From CAG-170 sp022779365 (GTDB lineage: Bacteria; Bacillota; Clostridia; Oscillospirales; Oscillospiraceae): a DNA stretch of 22,362 nt. The stretch lies in the NCBI GenBank assembly GCA_022779365.1, contig JALFSI010000035.1, positions 1 through 22,362 of the forward strand. Direction: 5' to 3'. Shown piece after piece: positions 1 through 9,280 of the stretch (position 1 is its first letter; each line of letters begins with the position of its first letter). A program made the position numbers and the translations under genes. The notes below the pieces were generated by a model. That model made no database searches. It saw only the letters and a list, made by a program, of their open reading frames with translations, and was not told the DNA's origin.

Positions 1-132
1 TAAAAAGCTTGAAGAGCTTTTTATAGCGCCAACGGCGCGTCAGATTCTGCATGAGACGGCGCAGCGTGCATTCGCACGATGCGAGTGTGCGTAGCACACG
101 GGATTCTTGATTCAATATTTTAATCAAGAATC
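1..132. repeat. Cluster of small hairpins at the left edge
   Basis: Seen in sequence: five consecutive inverted repeats with no coding signal. They are a 9-bp stem at 1-9/15-23, GCGCC/GGCGC at 26-30/34-38, GTGC/GCAC at 66-69/74-77, GTGTGC/GCACAC at 85-90/94-99, and an 11-bp stem at 102-112/122-132. No tRNA or known RNA family is recognised. It may be the tail of a longer palindromic repeat or of the 3' UTR of a gene to the left of the window. Confidence 0.55.
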
Positions 133-150
133 AGTATAAGAGAATTAGGG

Positions 151-190
151 AACAGGCACAGGGCAAGCCCTGTGCCTGTTTTGCGTTTTT
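151..190 (+). terminator. Probable intrinsic terminator of a gene left of the window
   Basis: A perfect 14-bp inverted repeat (151-164 with 167-180, AACAGGCACAGGGC on the left arm) is followed by TTGCGTTTTT, a T-rich tail on the plus strand. The opposite side has no T run, so rightward termination fits best. It would insulate the deacetylase promoter downstream. The loop is very tight (2 nt, or 4 nt if the top pair opens). Confidence 0.6.
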
Positions 191-193
191 CAT

Positions 194-246
194 CATACCG
201 TAGGGACGGGGCAAGCCCCGCCCCTACGGTACGACGAAATGGGGCG
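194..246. repeat. GC-rich palindromic dispersed repeat, copy 1
   Basis: CCGTAGGG(A)CGGGGC and GCCCCG(C)CCCTACGG form a 15-bp hairpin arm pair with one mismatch. The tail TACGACGAAATGGGGC follows. A second, more diverged copy with the same tail, TACGACGAAGCGGGGC, lies at 13650-13702 in the same orientation. This is a small non-coding palindromic repeat, not a recognised insertion sequence. Confidence 0.6.
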
Positions 247-401
247 ATTTTCGAACGTTCGTGCATATGTTCGTAAAATAATTATACAAACCTCAAAAAA
301 AATAGCAAATTTGGGCTGGCATAATCAACAAAAACGCCGGAATAAAGTTGGTCAATTCTAACTATCTTTGTTCCATTTATAAAAATACTTTACGAATGCT
401 A
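247..401. other. AT-rich intergenic stretch, no gene seen
   Basis: No open frame with a ribosome site is visible. The stretch holds a CGAACGTTCG palindrome at 252-261 and the imperfect dyad CGTGCATATGTTCG at 260-273, and is otherwise AT-rich. It could carry operators for the promoter that follows, but nothing here can be assigned with confidence. Confidence 0.4.
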
Positions 402-431
402 TTGACAAACGTGCCCTGTTCGTCCTATCAT
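402..431 (+). promoter_or_regulatory. Sigma-A-type promoter for the PIG-L deacetylase gene
   Basis: A perfect -35 TTGACA at 402-407 and a -10 TATCAT at 426-431 are separated by 18 bp. Transcription would start near 438, giving a leader of about 75 nt before the ATG at 512. Confidence 0.65.
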
Positions 432-444
432 GCAAGTATAAAAG

Positions 445-484
445 GCGGCGCACACTGCCCGGTCGGACCGGGGCGCTGCGCCGC
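445..484 (+). promoter_or_regulatory. Hairpin in the 5' leader of the deacetylase mRNA
   Basis: An outer 8-bp stem GCGGCGCA/TGCGCCGC (445-452/477-484) encloses an inner stem CCCGGT/ACCGGG (458-463/467-472). There is no T run after it, so it is not an obvious terminator. It lies just upstream of the GAGGTGA ribosome site at 498-504 and could stabilise or regulate the leader. No riboswitch family is recognised. Confidence 0.4.
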
Positions 485-511
485 GCGAGACTTAACTGAG
501 GTGAACAGAAT

Positions 512-1219
512 ATGAGAGTCCTGGCAATCGGATGCCATCCCGACGATCTGGAGATCGCCTGCTCCGGCACGCTGCGCAAGTATGTTGAACAGGGCGCTGA
601 CGTATATATGTGCCACGTTGCAAACGGCAATCAGGGGCACGTCGTGATCGAACCCGACCCCCTTGCAAAGATCCGCGAAAAAGAGGCGGAGGCCGCCGGT
701 AAATTCATCGGCGCGAAGGAAGTTTTCAACATGGACGTGGGCGATATGTTAGTTGACAGCCACGATCCCGCGGTCATGGACGCCGTGGCGGATGTGGTGC
801 GCTATACCCGCCCCGACGTCATCATCACCCACAATCCGCAGGACTATATGCAGGATCATGTGGAGACGAGCCACATCGCCACCAACGCGAGCTTCTGCTC
901 CGGGCTGTCGCACCGCCCGCGCAAATACGAGCCGTTCAGCAGCTTTGTGCCGGTATTTTTCATGGATACGCTCGCGGGCGTGGACTTCCAGCCGACACAC
1001 TATGTGGACATCACCGACCAGATCGAGCGCAAGCTCCAGGCGCTGGCGATGCACGAATCGCAGATCAAGTGGATGCTCGAGCATGACGGCATCGACTTTG
1101 TGGATATGGTCCGCACCTGCTCCCGCTATCGCGGCTATCAGTGCGGCGTGGCGTATGCCGAGGGCTTCCGTCCTTATAACGTCTACCCCCGGTATAGCAC
1201 CAAGCACTTACTCCCTTAA
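512..1219 (+). CDS. PIG-L/LmbE-family deacetylase
   Basis: 235 residues, the usual size for the PIG-L (LmbE-like) family. These are zinc-dependent enzymes that remove N-acyl groups from GlcNAc-type sugars, inositol glycosides, bacillithiol or mycothiol precursors and similar compounds. The N-terminal motif is CHPDD (His9, Asp12), in the place of the family's HPDD metal motif. The second metal region, HNPQDYMQDHVETSH (107-121), supplies His116 and His121. No signal peptide, so cytoplasmic. The start is supported by GAGGTGA 7 nt upstream, and it has its own promoter at 402-431. The gene is convergent with the minus-strand SDR, with a single base between the stop codons. Beside a sugar importer, a role in deacetylating an imported amino sugar or conjugate is likely, but the substrate is inferred. 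Confidence 0.88.
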   Translation: MRVLAIGCHPDDLEIACSGTLRKYVEQGADVYMCHVANGNQGHVVIEPDPLAKIREKEAEAAGKFIGAKEVFNMDVGDMLVDSHDPAVMDAVADVVRYTRPDVIITHNPQDYMQDHVETSHIATNASFCSGLSHRPRKYEPFSSFVPVFFMDTLAGVDFQPTHYVDITDQIERKLQALAMHESQIKWMLEHDGIDFVDMVRTCSRYRGYQCGVAYAEGFRPYNVYPRYSTKHLLP

Positions 1220-1220
1220 T

Positions 1221-1958
1221 TTAGATTACATATCCTCCATTGGGACTCAGGAGCTGCCCCGTGATGAACGACGCGCGCTCCGAGCCGAGGAACCAGATCG
1301 CCTGCGCGACCTCCTCCGCGTGCCCGAGCCGCCGCAGCGGCGTCGCCATGCTGATGGTGTGCACCGCCTCGTCGGAGAGCCACGCGTTCATGTCGGTATC
1401 AATAATACCGGGCGCGACGCAGTTGACGCGGATACCGTCCGGACCGACCTCCTTGGCAAGCGCGCGGGTCATGGTGACAACGCCCCCTTTCGTGGCGGAG
1501 TAGGGCACTTCCTCCGCGCCGCCGGTGATGCCCCAGATGGACGAGACATTCACGATCGCGCCGGAGTGCCGCGCGGTCATGCCGGGCAGGACCGCCTGGA
1601 TGCAGTGGAACATCCCGCGGAGGTTGACGTTGAACACACGATCCCACTGCTCTTCGGTGTAGTCTACCAGCCGCGTGAGCGGGATGGCGATGCCGGCGTT
1701 ATTGACCAGCGTGTCGATGCCGCCGAACGTATCCTCTGCGCGATGCACAGCGTCACGCGCCTGCTCACGGCTTGCTACATCGGCGGAGTACGCCGCGGCC
1801 CTCACGCCCAGCGCTTCCAGCTCGGAAACGAGCTTCGCTGCAGCCTCGTGCTGTGTGCGATAGAGCATCGCCACCTGCCAGCCCTCCTGCGCGAACACGC
1901 GCGCGGTCGCCGCGCCGATGCCGCGGGACGCGCCGGTGACGAGAACGGTACGATCCAT
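1221..1958 (-). CDS. SDR-family NAD(P)-dependent oxidoreductase (FabG-like)
   Basis: 245 residues, a classical short-chain dehydrogenase. The Rossmann motif TGASRGIG is at 8-15 and NNAG at 86-89. The catalytic set is Ser139/140, Tyr153 and Lys157 (PYSATKGG). The C-terminal GGYVI end is typical of FabG-like enzymes. FabG reduces 3-oxoacyl-ACP, but no acp or fab genes are near, so oxidation or reduction of a sugar or polyol is as likely. The ATG at 1958 follows GGAGG by 8 nt. A strong promoter lies at 2011-2039. It is divergent from the oxidoreductase gene at 2072 and convergent with the deacetylase. Confidence 0.88.
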   Translation of the reverse strand: MDRTVLVTGASRGIGAATARVFAQEGWQVAMLYRTQHEAAAKLVSELEALGVRAAAYSADVASREQARDAVHRAEDTFGGIDTLVNNAGIAIPLTRLVDYTEEQWDRVFNVNLRGMFHCIQAVLPGMTARHSGAIVNVSSIWGITGGAEEVPYSATKGGVVTMTRALAKEVGPDGIRVNCVAPGIIDTDMNAWLSDEAVHTISMATPLRRLGHAEEVAQAIWFLGSERASFITGQLLSPNGGYVI

Positions 1959-2010
1959 ACAAATTCCTCCCTGTTTTTATATTCATTTTAAGAATGTGCT
2001 GACAAGGACG

Positions 2011-2039
2011 AGTATACACACGAAGGTTCAAAATGTAAA
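2011..2039 (-). promoter_or_regulatory. Sigma-A-type promoter for the minus-strand SDR gene
   Basis: Read on the minus strand, -35 TTTACA (2034-2039) and -10 TATACT (2011-2016) have an ideal 17-bp spacer. It lies in the 113-bp divergent gap. No comparably good plus-strand promoter for the gene at 2072 was found there, so the large locus may be activated or use a weaker site. Confidence 0.65.
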
Positions 2040-2071
2040 CCCATCGCAGTCAAAGAAAAGAGGAAATCAGT

Positions 2072-3106
2072 ATGACAAAAAAAGTGATCAAAATGGCGAT
2101 CGTCGGCGCGGGTCTCTGGGGTGAGTCCCATGCGAACATTTACCGGGAGCATGACTGGGCGGAGCCCGTTGCGATCTGCGACCTGAATCTGGAGCGCGCC
2201 AACGCGTTTGCCAAAAAGTTCGGCATCACGCAGGTCTATTCCGACTATCACGAGATGCTGGAAAAATCCGATTGTGACGCCGTCGCCATCGTGACGCCCG
2301 ATTTTGCCCATGCTGACATCGCGGTCGCCTGCGCGCAGGCGGGCAAGCATATGATCATTGAAAAGCCGCTGGCGACGACCCGCGACGATGTGATGCGGAT
2401 GGTCAAGGCGATCGAAGAAAACGGCGTGCGCGCCATGGTCGATCTGCACAACCGCTGGAATCCGCCCTTCAACTCCGTCAAGCAGCTCGTCTCCTCGGGC
2501 AAATACGGCACGCCGAAGAGCGCGCATTTCCGCCTGAACGACAACCTCTGGGTCGCTACGGATATGCTCAAGTGGTGCGCCAAGTCCTCCATCCTCTGGT
2601 TCCTCGGCAGCCACTCGCTGGATACGATGAACTGGGTCATCGGCGACTATCCCGTGGAGGTCTACGCCGCCAAGACCGAGGGTAAGCTCAAGTCCCTCGG
2701 CATCGACACCGTGGATACCTACCTCTCCACCATTAAATATTCGAACGGCGCGATCGCCCATATGGAAAACTCCTGGGTCACGCCGAACGGCAACACCAAC
2801 GTCAACGACTTCAAGTTTAACCTCCTGTGCACCGACGGCAAGTTCGATGTCAACGCCTCCAGCCACGACCTGCTTCAGGTCACGGACGACAAGCGTATGA
2901 TCACCGAGGACATTCTCGTTAAGAACTTCGTGTTCGACAAGTGCCGCGGCTTTGCCTTTGAGTCCATCCGCAGCTTTATCGACAAGCTCGTCAGCGGCGA
3001 GGAGTTCCACGTCACGCTGCGCGAGGCGGCGAACGTTTCGCTGGCGCTGCTGGCGATCATGGAATCGGCTGAAACGGGGATGCCCGTGAAGGTCGAGCGC
3101 ATTTAA
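2072..3106 (+). CDS. Gfo/Idh/MocA-family oxidoreductase
   Basis: 344 residues, normal length for the family, which oxidises or reduces sugars, inositols and sugar acids with NAD(P). The N-terminal Rossmann motif is AIVGAGLWG (9-17). The family's EKP motif sits at 97-99, its lysine being the usual catalytic residue. GSHSLDTMNW (179-188) gives His181 and Asp184 of the substrate site. AAAGAGGA lies 8 nt before the ATG. It heads the plus-strand run and is followed 18 bp later by an SDR gene, so the two probably act in sequence on one carbohydrate. The exact substrate (for example myo-inositol, a hexose or a uronate) cannot be told from sequence. Confidence 0.88.
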   Translation: MTKKVIKMAIVGAGLWGESHANIYREHDWAEPVAICDLNLERANAFAKKFGITQVYSDYHEMLEKSDCDAVAIVTPDFAHADIAVACAQAGKHMIIEKPLATTRDDVMRMVKAIEENGVRAMVDLHNRWNPPFNSVKQLVSSGKYGTPKSAHFRLNDNLWVATDMLKWCAKSSILWFLGSHSLDTMNWVIGDYPVEVYAAKTEGKLKSLGIDTVDTYLSTIKYSNGAIAHMENSWVTPNGNTNVNDFKFNLLCTDGKFDVNASSHDLLQVTDDKRMITEDILVKNFVFDKCRGFAFESIRSFIDKLVSGEEFHVTLREAANVSLALLAIMESAETGMPVKVERI

Positions 3107-3124
3107 GAAGAGGAGGCGACCGAA

Positions 3125-3904
3125 ATGCGGGAGTTTAAGACGGATCTGACCGGCAAGGTCGCCGTCGTGACCGGCGCGCGGCAGGGTCTGGGCAAAATTT
3201 TTGCCACGGCGCTGGCAGCAGCGGGCGCGGAGGTCATCATCATGGCGCGCAATGTGAAGGCACTGGAAGAGGCGGCAGCCGAAATTCATGCCGAGACCGG
3301 CGCGATCTGCCACTACTGCCCCATCGACATCCTCGATGAGAGCAGCGTTGAAAAAGCGGCAAGGTTCGTGATGGACACCTGCGGCAGGCTTGACATTCTC
3401 TTCAATAACGCCGCCCTCGGGCGCGGCTCGACCCCCTTGCAGGATACAAGTCTGGAGGAGTGGAATGCCACCATCGGCACGAACCTCACCGGCACGTTCC
3501 TGTGCATGAAGCACTTCGGACGCATTATGATCGCGCAGCAGTCGGGCAAGGTCATCAATATGACGTCGCTCGCCGCGCGCGCGGTGTTTGCAGACGCCTG
3601 CACCGGCGCATACGACTGCTCCAAGGCGGCGGTCGGCTGCCTGACGCGCTGCATGGCGGGCGAATGGGCGAAATATCATATCAATGTGAACTCCATTTCG
3701 CCGGGCTTCTTCCTCACCGACATCAACAAGCGCTTTTTGGAGCAGACGCCCGGGTTCTATGAGAACTCGTGCCGCAACGTGCCGCTCGGGCGCTGGGGCG
3801 ACCCCGAAGAGATCGCGCCGCTGGCGCTGTTCCTCGCCTCGTCCGCATCGGACTATATCACGGGCGCGGACTTTAACATCGACGGCGGCTACACGCTCTG
3901 GTAA
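3125..3904 (+). CDS. SDR-family oxidoreductase (gluconate 5-dehydrogenase/KduD-like)
   Basis: 259 residues. TGARQGLG (16-23) binds the dinucleotide, NNAA is at 94-97, and the catalytic residues are Ser148, Tyr163 and Lys167 (YDCSKAA). The C-terminal ITGADFNIDGGYTLW is typical of sugar-acid and polyol dehydrogenases such as gluconate 5-dehydrogenase, 2-deoxygluconate 3-dehydrogenase or KduD. The ATG is placed by AGGAGG 8 nt upstream. It lies between a Gfo/Idh oxidoreductase and the ABC importer. It is only distantly similar to the minus-strand SDR at 1221-1958, so it is not a recent duplicate. Confidence 0.87.
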   Translation: MREFKTDLTGKVAVVTGARQGLGKIFATALAAAGAEVIIMARNVKALEEAAAEIHAETGAICHYCPIDILDESSVEKAARFVMDTCGRLDILFNNAALGRGSTPLQDTSLEEWNATIGTNLTGTFLCMKHFGRIMIAQQSGKVINMTSLAARAVFADACTGAYDCSKAAVGCLTRCMAGEWAKYHINVNSISPGFFLTDINKRFLEQTPGFYENSCRNVPLGRWGDPEEIAPLALFLASSASDYITGADFNIDGGYTLW

Positions 3905-3934
3905 CGGAGCGGCAAGAAGAAAAGAACAGAGGGG

Positions 3935-5434
<1,500 letters not shown>

Positions 5435-5444
5435 GAGGCAGAGT

Positions 5445-6419
5445 ATGAGTGTTATCAAGAAAAGAAGCCGTGAGCTGCTCCTGATCGCGATCATCATCCT
5501 GATCGGCGTGGTCGTGTCCATTCGGACGCCCGCGTTCTTCAGCATCATCAACATCACCAGCATCCTCTACGGCAATGCCATCATCGGCATTATGGCGATC
5601 GGCATGATGATCGTCATCACCACGGCAAACATCGACGTTTCCGTGGGCGCGCAGTTCGCCGTGTGCAACATGATCTGCGCTGCGTTCGTAAAAGCCACCG
5701 ACGGACGCTACGCTGTTCTGGCGGTCCTGCTGAGCATGGCGGTCGGCTGTGTGCTGGGTCTGTTCAACGGTCTGCTCGTGGCAAAGCTGAATATCCCCGC
5801 CATCGTCGTCACGCTGGGCACGATGAACATCATGCGCGGCGGCATCTACTACCTGACGAACGGCAACTGGATCGACGGTCTGTCCGGCGCGTTTACTAAG
5901 GTCGCCAGCTCCCGCGTCCTGCTGAACGTCCCCATGGCGGTGTGCATCTGGCTGTTTGTGGCGGTCGTCACCTATGTGATCCTCTACCGCACGAATATCG
6001 GACGCAATATCCTCGCCGTCGGCGGCAACCTCGTCGCCGCCACACGCGTGGGCATCAGCAAAACGGGCGTGTATCTGTTCGCCTTCGGCTACCTCGGCGC
6101 GCTGGTGGGCTTAGGCGGCGCGGTTTCGGCAGCCAAGCTCAAGATCGCACAGCCGTCCAACGGCATCGGCTATGAGATGGATCTCATCGCCGCCGCCATC
6201 ATCGGCGGCACGGAGTTCTCCGGCGGCGTCGCCTCCATTCTCGGTACGGTGCTCGGCGTTTTGCTGCTGGGCGTCATCGACAACGGTCTGGTGCTTGCCA
6301 AAGTTCCTGTTTACTGGCAGGATCTCGCCACCGGCGCGATCATCATCATCGCGGTGACGACCTCGGCGCTGCGTGAATTTGCACCCAAGAAAAAGAGCGG
6401 GAAGGGGGCTGCGAAATAA
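5445..6419 (+). CDS. Sugar ABC importer permease 1 (RbsC family)
   Basis: 324 residues, strongly hydrophobic throughout, with many predicted membrane spans. It contains the family patterns IDVSVGAQF near residue 65, a VVTLGTMNIMRGG loop near 125, and the GGTEFSGG region near 260 that corresponds to the ATPase-contacting loop GGxxxxGG of RbsC proteins. AGGAGG at 5433-5438 fixes the start. Its final base is shared with the next permease gene (TAATG), which suggests coupled translation. The two different permeases imply a heterodimeric channel, as in some galactose, AI-2 and rhamnose importers. Confidence 0.91.
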   Translation: MSVIKKRSRELLLIAIIILIGVVVSIRTPAFFSIINITSILYGNAIIGIMAIGMMIVITTANIDVSVGAQFAVCNMICAAFVKATDGRYAVLAVLLSMAVGCVLGLFNGLLVAKLNIPAIVVTLGTMNIMRGGIYYLTNGNWIDGLSGAFTKVASSRVLLNVPMAVCIWLFVAVVTYVILYRTNIGRNILAVGGNLVAATRVGISKTGVYLFAFGYLGALVGLGGAVSAAKLKIAQPSNGIGYEMDLIAAAIIGGTEFSGGVASILGTVLGVLLLGVIDNGLVLAKVPVYWQDLATGAIIIIAVTTSALREFAPKKKSGKGAAK

Positions 6420-7360
6420 TGCAGAAGCTGAAAAAATCCCCGCATAAGAACGAGCTGGTCCTCGCGCTTGTGTTTCTTCTCATGTTCGTGGTGTTCTCCG
6501 TCATCAGCGATCACTTCCTGACACTGACGAATACCATGAGCCTGCTCAGCCAGATGGTCGAGCTGGGACTTCTGACGCTGGCGATGTCCGCGTCGATGAT
6601 CTCCGGCGGCATGGATCTGTCCATCAGCGCCACTTGCAGCCTGAGCACCGTGTTCCTCGGCATTTTCATCGGCAAGGCGGGGCTTTCTTCGCCGCTGGCG
6701 GTGCTGCTGACGTTCCTCATCGCCATGGCGTGCGGCGCGTTCAACGGCTTCCTCGTCGGCTACCTCAAGGTCCCGTCCATGCTGGCGACGCTCGGCACGC
6801 AGTCGCTGTACGCCGGCATCGGTCTTGTCGTGTCCAACGGCGTGACGGTGTCCATCCCCAACACGATCTTCGGGCTCTTCGGGCGCACCAAGCTCGGCGG
6901 CTTCTTCCCGTTCCAGATCATCATCTGGGCGGCGGCGATCGTGCTGGCGGTGCTCGTGTTCAGCTACCTCATCGCAGGTCGCCGCATCTATCTCATCGGT
7001 GCGAGCCCTGAGGTCGCGCGCTTTGCGGGCATCAACCTCCGCAAGAACCTGTTCCTGACGTATATGTTCTGCGCGGCGATGGCATTCCTCGCTTCGCTGG
7101 TCTTTGCGTCGAAGATCTCCGCGGGCCGCGCGGACGTGGCGGACAGCTTGCTGCTGAAAACCGTCTCCGCTTCCGTGTTTGGCGGCGTCAGCACCCTGGG
7201 CGGCATCGGCACGCTCGGCGGCGCGATGCTGGGCGTGGCGGTCATCACCCTGATCTCCAACGGTCTGGATATGATCAACGCGTCGTCCTATTTGCAGCAG
7301 GTCGTCATCGGCGCAATGCTGCTGATCGTTCTGGCATATCGTCACGCTCGCAAAAAGTAA
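6419..7360 (+). CDS. Sugar ABC importer permease 2 (RbsC family)
   Basis: 313 residues, hydrophobic, same family as the preceding protein but clearly diverged from it. It has GGMDLSIS near residue 63, LATLGTQSLYAG near 123 and FGGVSTLGGIGTLGG near 260, again matching the conserved RbsC loops. Its ATG overlaps the TAA of permease 1 by one base. Two hairpins separate it from the binding-protein gene. It forms the membrane pore with permease 1. Confidence 0.91.
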   Translation: MQKLKKSPHKNELVLALVFLLMFVVFSVISDHFLTLTNTMSLLSQMVELGLLTLAMSASMISGGMDLSISATCSLSTVFLGIFIGKAGLSSPLAVLLTFLIAMACGAFNGFLVGYLKVPSMLATLGTQSLYAGIGLVVSNGVTVSIPNTIFGLFGRTKLGGFFPFQIIIWAAAIVLAVLVFSYLIAGRRIYLIGASPEVARFAGINLRKNLFLTYMFCAAMAFLASLVFASKISAGRADVADSLLLKTVSASVFGGVSTLGGIGTLGGAMLGVAVITLISNGLDMINASSYLQQVVIGAMLLIVLAYRHARKK

Positions 7361-7375
7361 GACATCTGTGTCCAC

Positions 7376-7424
7376 AATCCGCGAGGGCGGATTTGGAATA
7401 AACAGGCGGTGGACCCCCATCGCC
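7376..7424 (+). promoter_or_regulatory. Paired hairpins between permease and binding-protein genes
   Basis: Two adjacent stems are visible: AATCCGC/GCGGATT (7376-7382/7387-7393) and GGCGGTGG/CCATCGCC (7405-7412/7417-7424, one G-U pair). They are followed by A-rich sequence, not a T run, so they are not terminators. Such structures often protect or process the mRNA so that the binding protein is made in excess over the membrane parts. This role is inferred. Confidence 0.45.
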
Positions 7425-7450
7425 AAAAACAAAAAAATGGAGGAAAGAAC

Positions 7451-8548
7451 ATGAAAAAACTCATCGCTTTGCTCATGGCCCTGGTAATGGTCCTGGGTCT
7501 GGTCGCGTGCGCCGGCACGACGACGGACGCCCCCGCCACCACCGAGACCCCCGCTGCCACCGAGACCCCCGCTGCAACCGAGACCCCCGCTGCTGAAGAG
7601 ACCCCGGCTGCCGAAGAGACCCCTGCCGCCACCGGCGACAAGAAGGGCACGATCGCTGTGGTCTGCTATGTGACCTCCGCTCCGTACTTCTCCTCCGGCG
7701 AGAAGGCTGCCATCGCGGCAGGCGAAGCGCTGGGTTACAACGTGATCTGGACCGGCACGTCCGAAGTTGACACCGCTGGTCTGATCTCCGTGGTCGAAAA
7801 CCTCATCTCCCAGGGCGTTGACGGCATCTGCCTCGCCTCCGGCGACACGACCTCCATGGTCCCCATCTGCCAGGAAGCGATGAACAAGGGCATCAAAGTC
7901 GTCACGTTCGACCTTGACATCGAAGCCGACGGCCGTAACGCGTATGCCGGTCTGGACGATCTGTCCGAGCTGGCTGTCCCGCAGGTCGAGTCCATCGTCG
8001 CCTCCATCGGCGAAGAGGGCGACGTCGCGGTCGTCACCGGCGTTCTGACGAACGAACTGCTCCAGAAGCGTATCGAGCGTATGTACAGCTACGCTGCTGA
8101 AAAGTATCCCGGTCTGAACTTCGTCACCGTTGAGGGCACGAACGAGGACTCCGAGGCTGCTTACACCGCCGCCATGAACATCATGACCGCGTATCCGAAC
8201 GTGAAGGCGATCGTCTCCAACGTCTCCACCGCCCTTGGCCCCATCTGCACCGCCATCGAGGACGCCGGTAAGATCGGCGAGGTCTACGGCTGCGGTCAGA
8301 CCACTCCGAACCTTGCCAAGCCCGGCATGGCCTCCGGCGCCTGCGTTTCCGGCATCCTGTGGGATACCGCGAAGTGGCAGGAGTGGGCAGTCACCCTCTG
8401 CGCGAAGCTCGTGGAAGGCAATGAGTTCGAGGTCGGCAACTGCGGCATCGACGGCTTCCCCCAGGGCGAATATGTCGGCGACGGCATCTTCTACTACTAC
8501 GAGACCTTCTCCTTCACCCCGGAGAACATCAACGACTTCGACTTCTAA
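7451..8548 (+). CDS. Sugar ABC importer substrate-binding lipoprotein (RbsB-like)
   Basis: 365 residues from the ATG at 7451, chosen because GGAGGAAAG lies just upstream and a lipoprotein signal starts there; an upstream in-frame ATG at 7409 lacks a ribosome site. The signal peptide MKKLIALLMALVMVLGLVAC ends in a lipobox with Cys20. A Thr/Pro/Ala/Glu linker made of five repeats of a six-residue unit follows (about residues 32-61). The rest is a periplasmic-binding-protein type 1 fold (Peripla_BP_4), starting at GTIAVVCYVTSAPYF. It is anchored outside the membrane and delivers the ligand to the permeases. No key residue identifies the sugar. Confidence 0.92.
   Translation: MKKLIALLMALVMVLGLVACAGTTTDAPATTETPAATETPAATETPAAEETPAAEETPAATGDKKGTIAVVCYVTSAPYFSSGEKAAIAAGEALGYNVIWTGTSEVDTAGLISVVENLISQGVDGICLASGDTTSMVPICQEAMNKGIKVVTFDLDIEADGRNAYAGLDDLSELAVPQVESIVASIGEEGDVAVVTGVLTNELLQKRIERMYSYAAEKYPGLNFVTVEGTNEDSEAAYTAAMNIMTAYPNVKAIVSNVSTALGPICTAIEDAGKIGEVYGCGQTTPNLAKPGMASGACVSGILWDTAKWQEWAVTLCAKLVEGNEFEVGNCGIDGFPQGEYVGDGIFYYYETFSFTPENINDFDF
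7544..7633 (+). repeat. 18-bp tandem repeat, five copies, in the lipoprotein linker
   Basis: Five consecutive 18-bp units of the form GAGACCCCCGCTGCCACC encode ETPAAT or ETPAAE. The first three are nearly identical at DNA level and the last two diverge at third positions. The reading frame is preserved. It forms a flexible spacer between the lipid anchor and the binding domain and could vary in copy number. Confidence 0.85.
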
Positions 8549-8581
8549 TAGAAGCCGGAACAGCTTTTGAGGTAATGTTCT

Positions 8582-9262
8582 GTGAAGATCATTGACGTAA
8601 CCGGCGAGATCCGCAATGGGATGTGGACCTTTGGGTCTCTGTTCCCCAAGGTCACGATCGAGGAACGCTCCGGCGTCTGCGAGGGCTTCGGCGACTACTT
8701 CTATACGGAGTTCGTCGGGATGCACGCGCAGGTCGGTACCTATCTCGAAACGCCCGCGCATTTCTACGGCTTTGAAAACAGCTATCTGGTGGAGGATATT
8801 CCGCTCGAGCGCCTGTACAACGTAGACTGCGTGGTGCTGAAGGTCCCCAAGGACGTCAGCGACCCCAATGCGCACATCGCCATCACCAAGGAAGAACTGC
8901 TGCGCGCGGCCGAGGGCGTGGAAATTCACCCCGGCGACTGCATCATCGTAGCCGTGGGCTGGGATCGGTATTGGATGGATGATGAACATTTCTTCCCCAA
9001 TTCGCCGTATTTCACCTATGACGCGATGAAGTGGATCATCGACCAGCGCCCGTCCATTCTGGCGACGGATACGCCTGCCTGGGAAAATCTCAGTGATCCG
9101 GGCGGCTTCTTCCCGGAGTTCTATGCCGCCGACATTCTGATGCTCGCACCGCTGTATGGGCTGGGGCAGGCGTCGAACGGGCGCGGCAAGATCACCATCC
9201 TGCCGCTGAAGGTGGCAGGCTGCGCCGCCGCTCCCTGCCGGGTGGTATTGACGCAGGACTAA
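8582..9262 (+). CDS. Cyclase-family hydrolase with altered metal motif
   Basis: 226 residues, matching the cyclase/kynurenine-formamidase-like family (PF04199), whose members are metal-dependent amidohydrolases or lactone-type hydrolases. The family motif HxGTHxDxPxH appears as QVGTYLETPAH (50-60): two His become Gln50 and Tyr54, Asp becomes Glu56, and only His60 is kept. It may be a subfamily with different metal use or substrate, not a kynurenine formamidase. The start is GTG at 8582, with GAGGTAA at 8570-8576. It is 33 bp after the binding-protein gene with no terminator between, so probably the same operon. Possible job: opening a lactone or hydrolysing an amide of the imported compound. 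Confidence 0.78.
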   Translation: MKIIDVTGEIRNGMWTFGSLFPKVTIEERSGVCEGFGDYFYTEFVGMHAQVGTYLETPAHFYGFENSYLVEDIPLERLYNVDCVVLKVPKDVSDPNAHIAITKEELLRAAEGVEIHPGDCIIVAVGWDRYWMDDEHFFPNSPYFTYDAMKWIIDQRPSILATDTPAWENLSDPGGFFPEFYAADILMLAPLYGLGQASNGRGKITILPLKVAGCAAAPCRVVLTQD

Positions 9263-9280
9263 AGCATAACGACCAACGCA

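Noticed and set aside
260..273. LexA-like dyad CGTGCATATGTTCG
   Set aside because: It matches the Gram-positive SOS box CGAACATATGTTCG at 12 of 14 positions, but one half is poor and no damage-response gene lies next to it. It may be chance.
753..1991. A 412-codon plus-strand frame across the deacetylase and the SDR gene
   Set aside because: It overlaps two well-supported genes on both strands and contains no recognisable domain.
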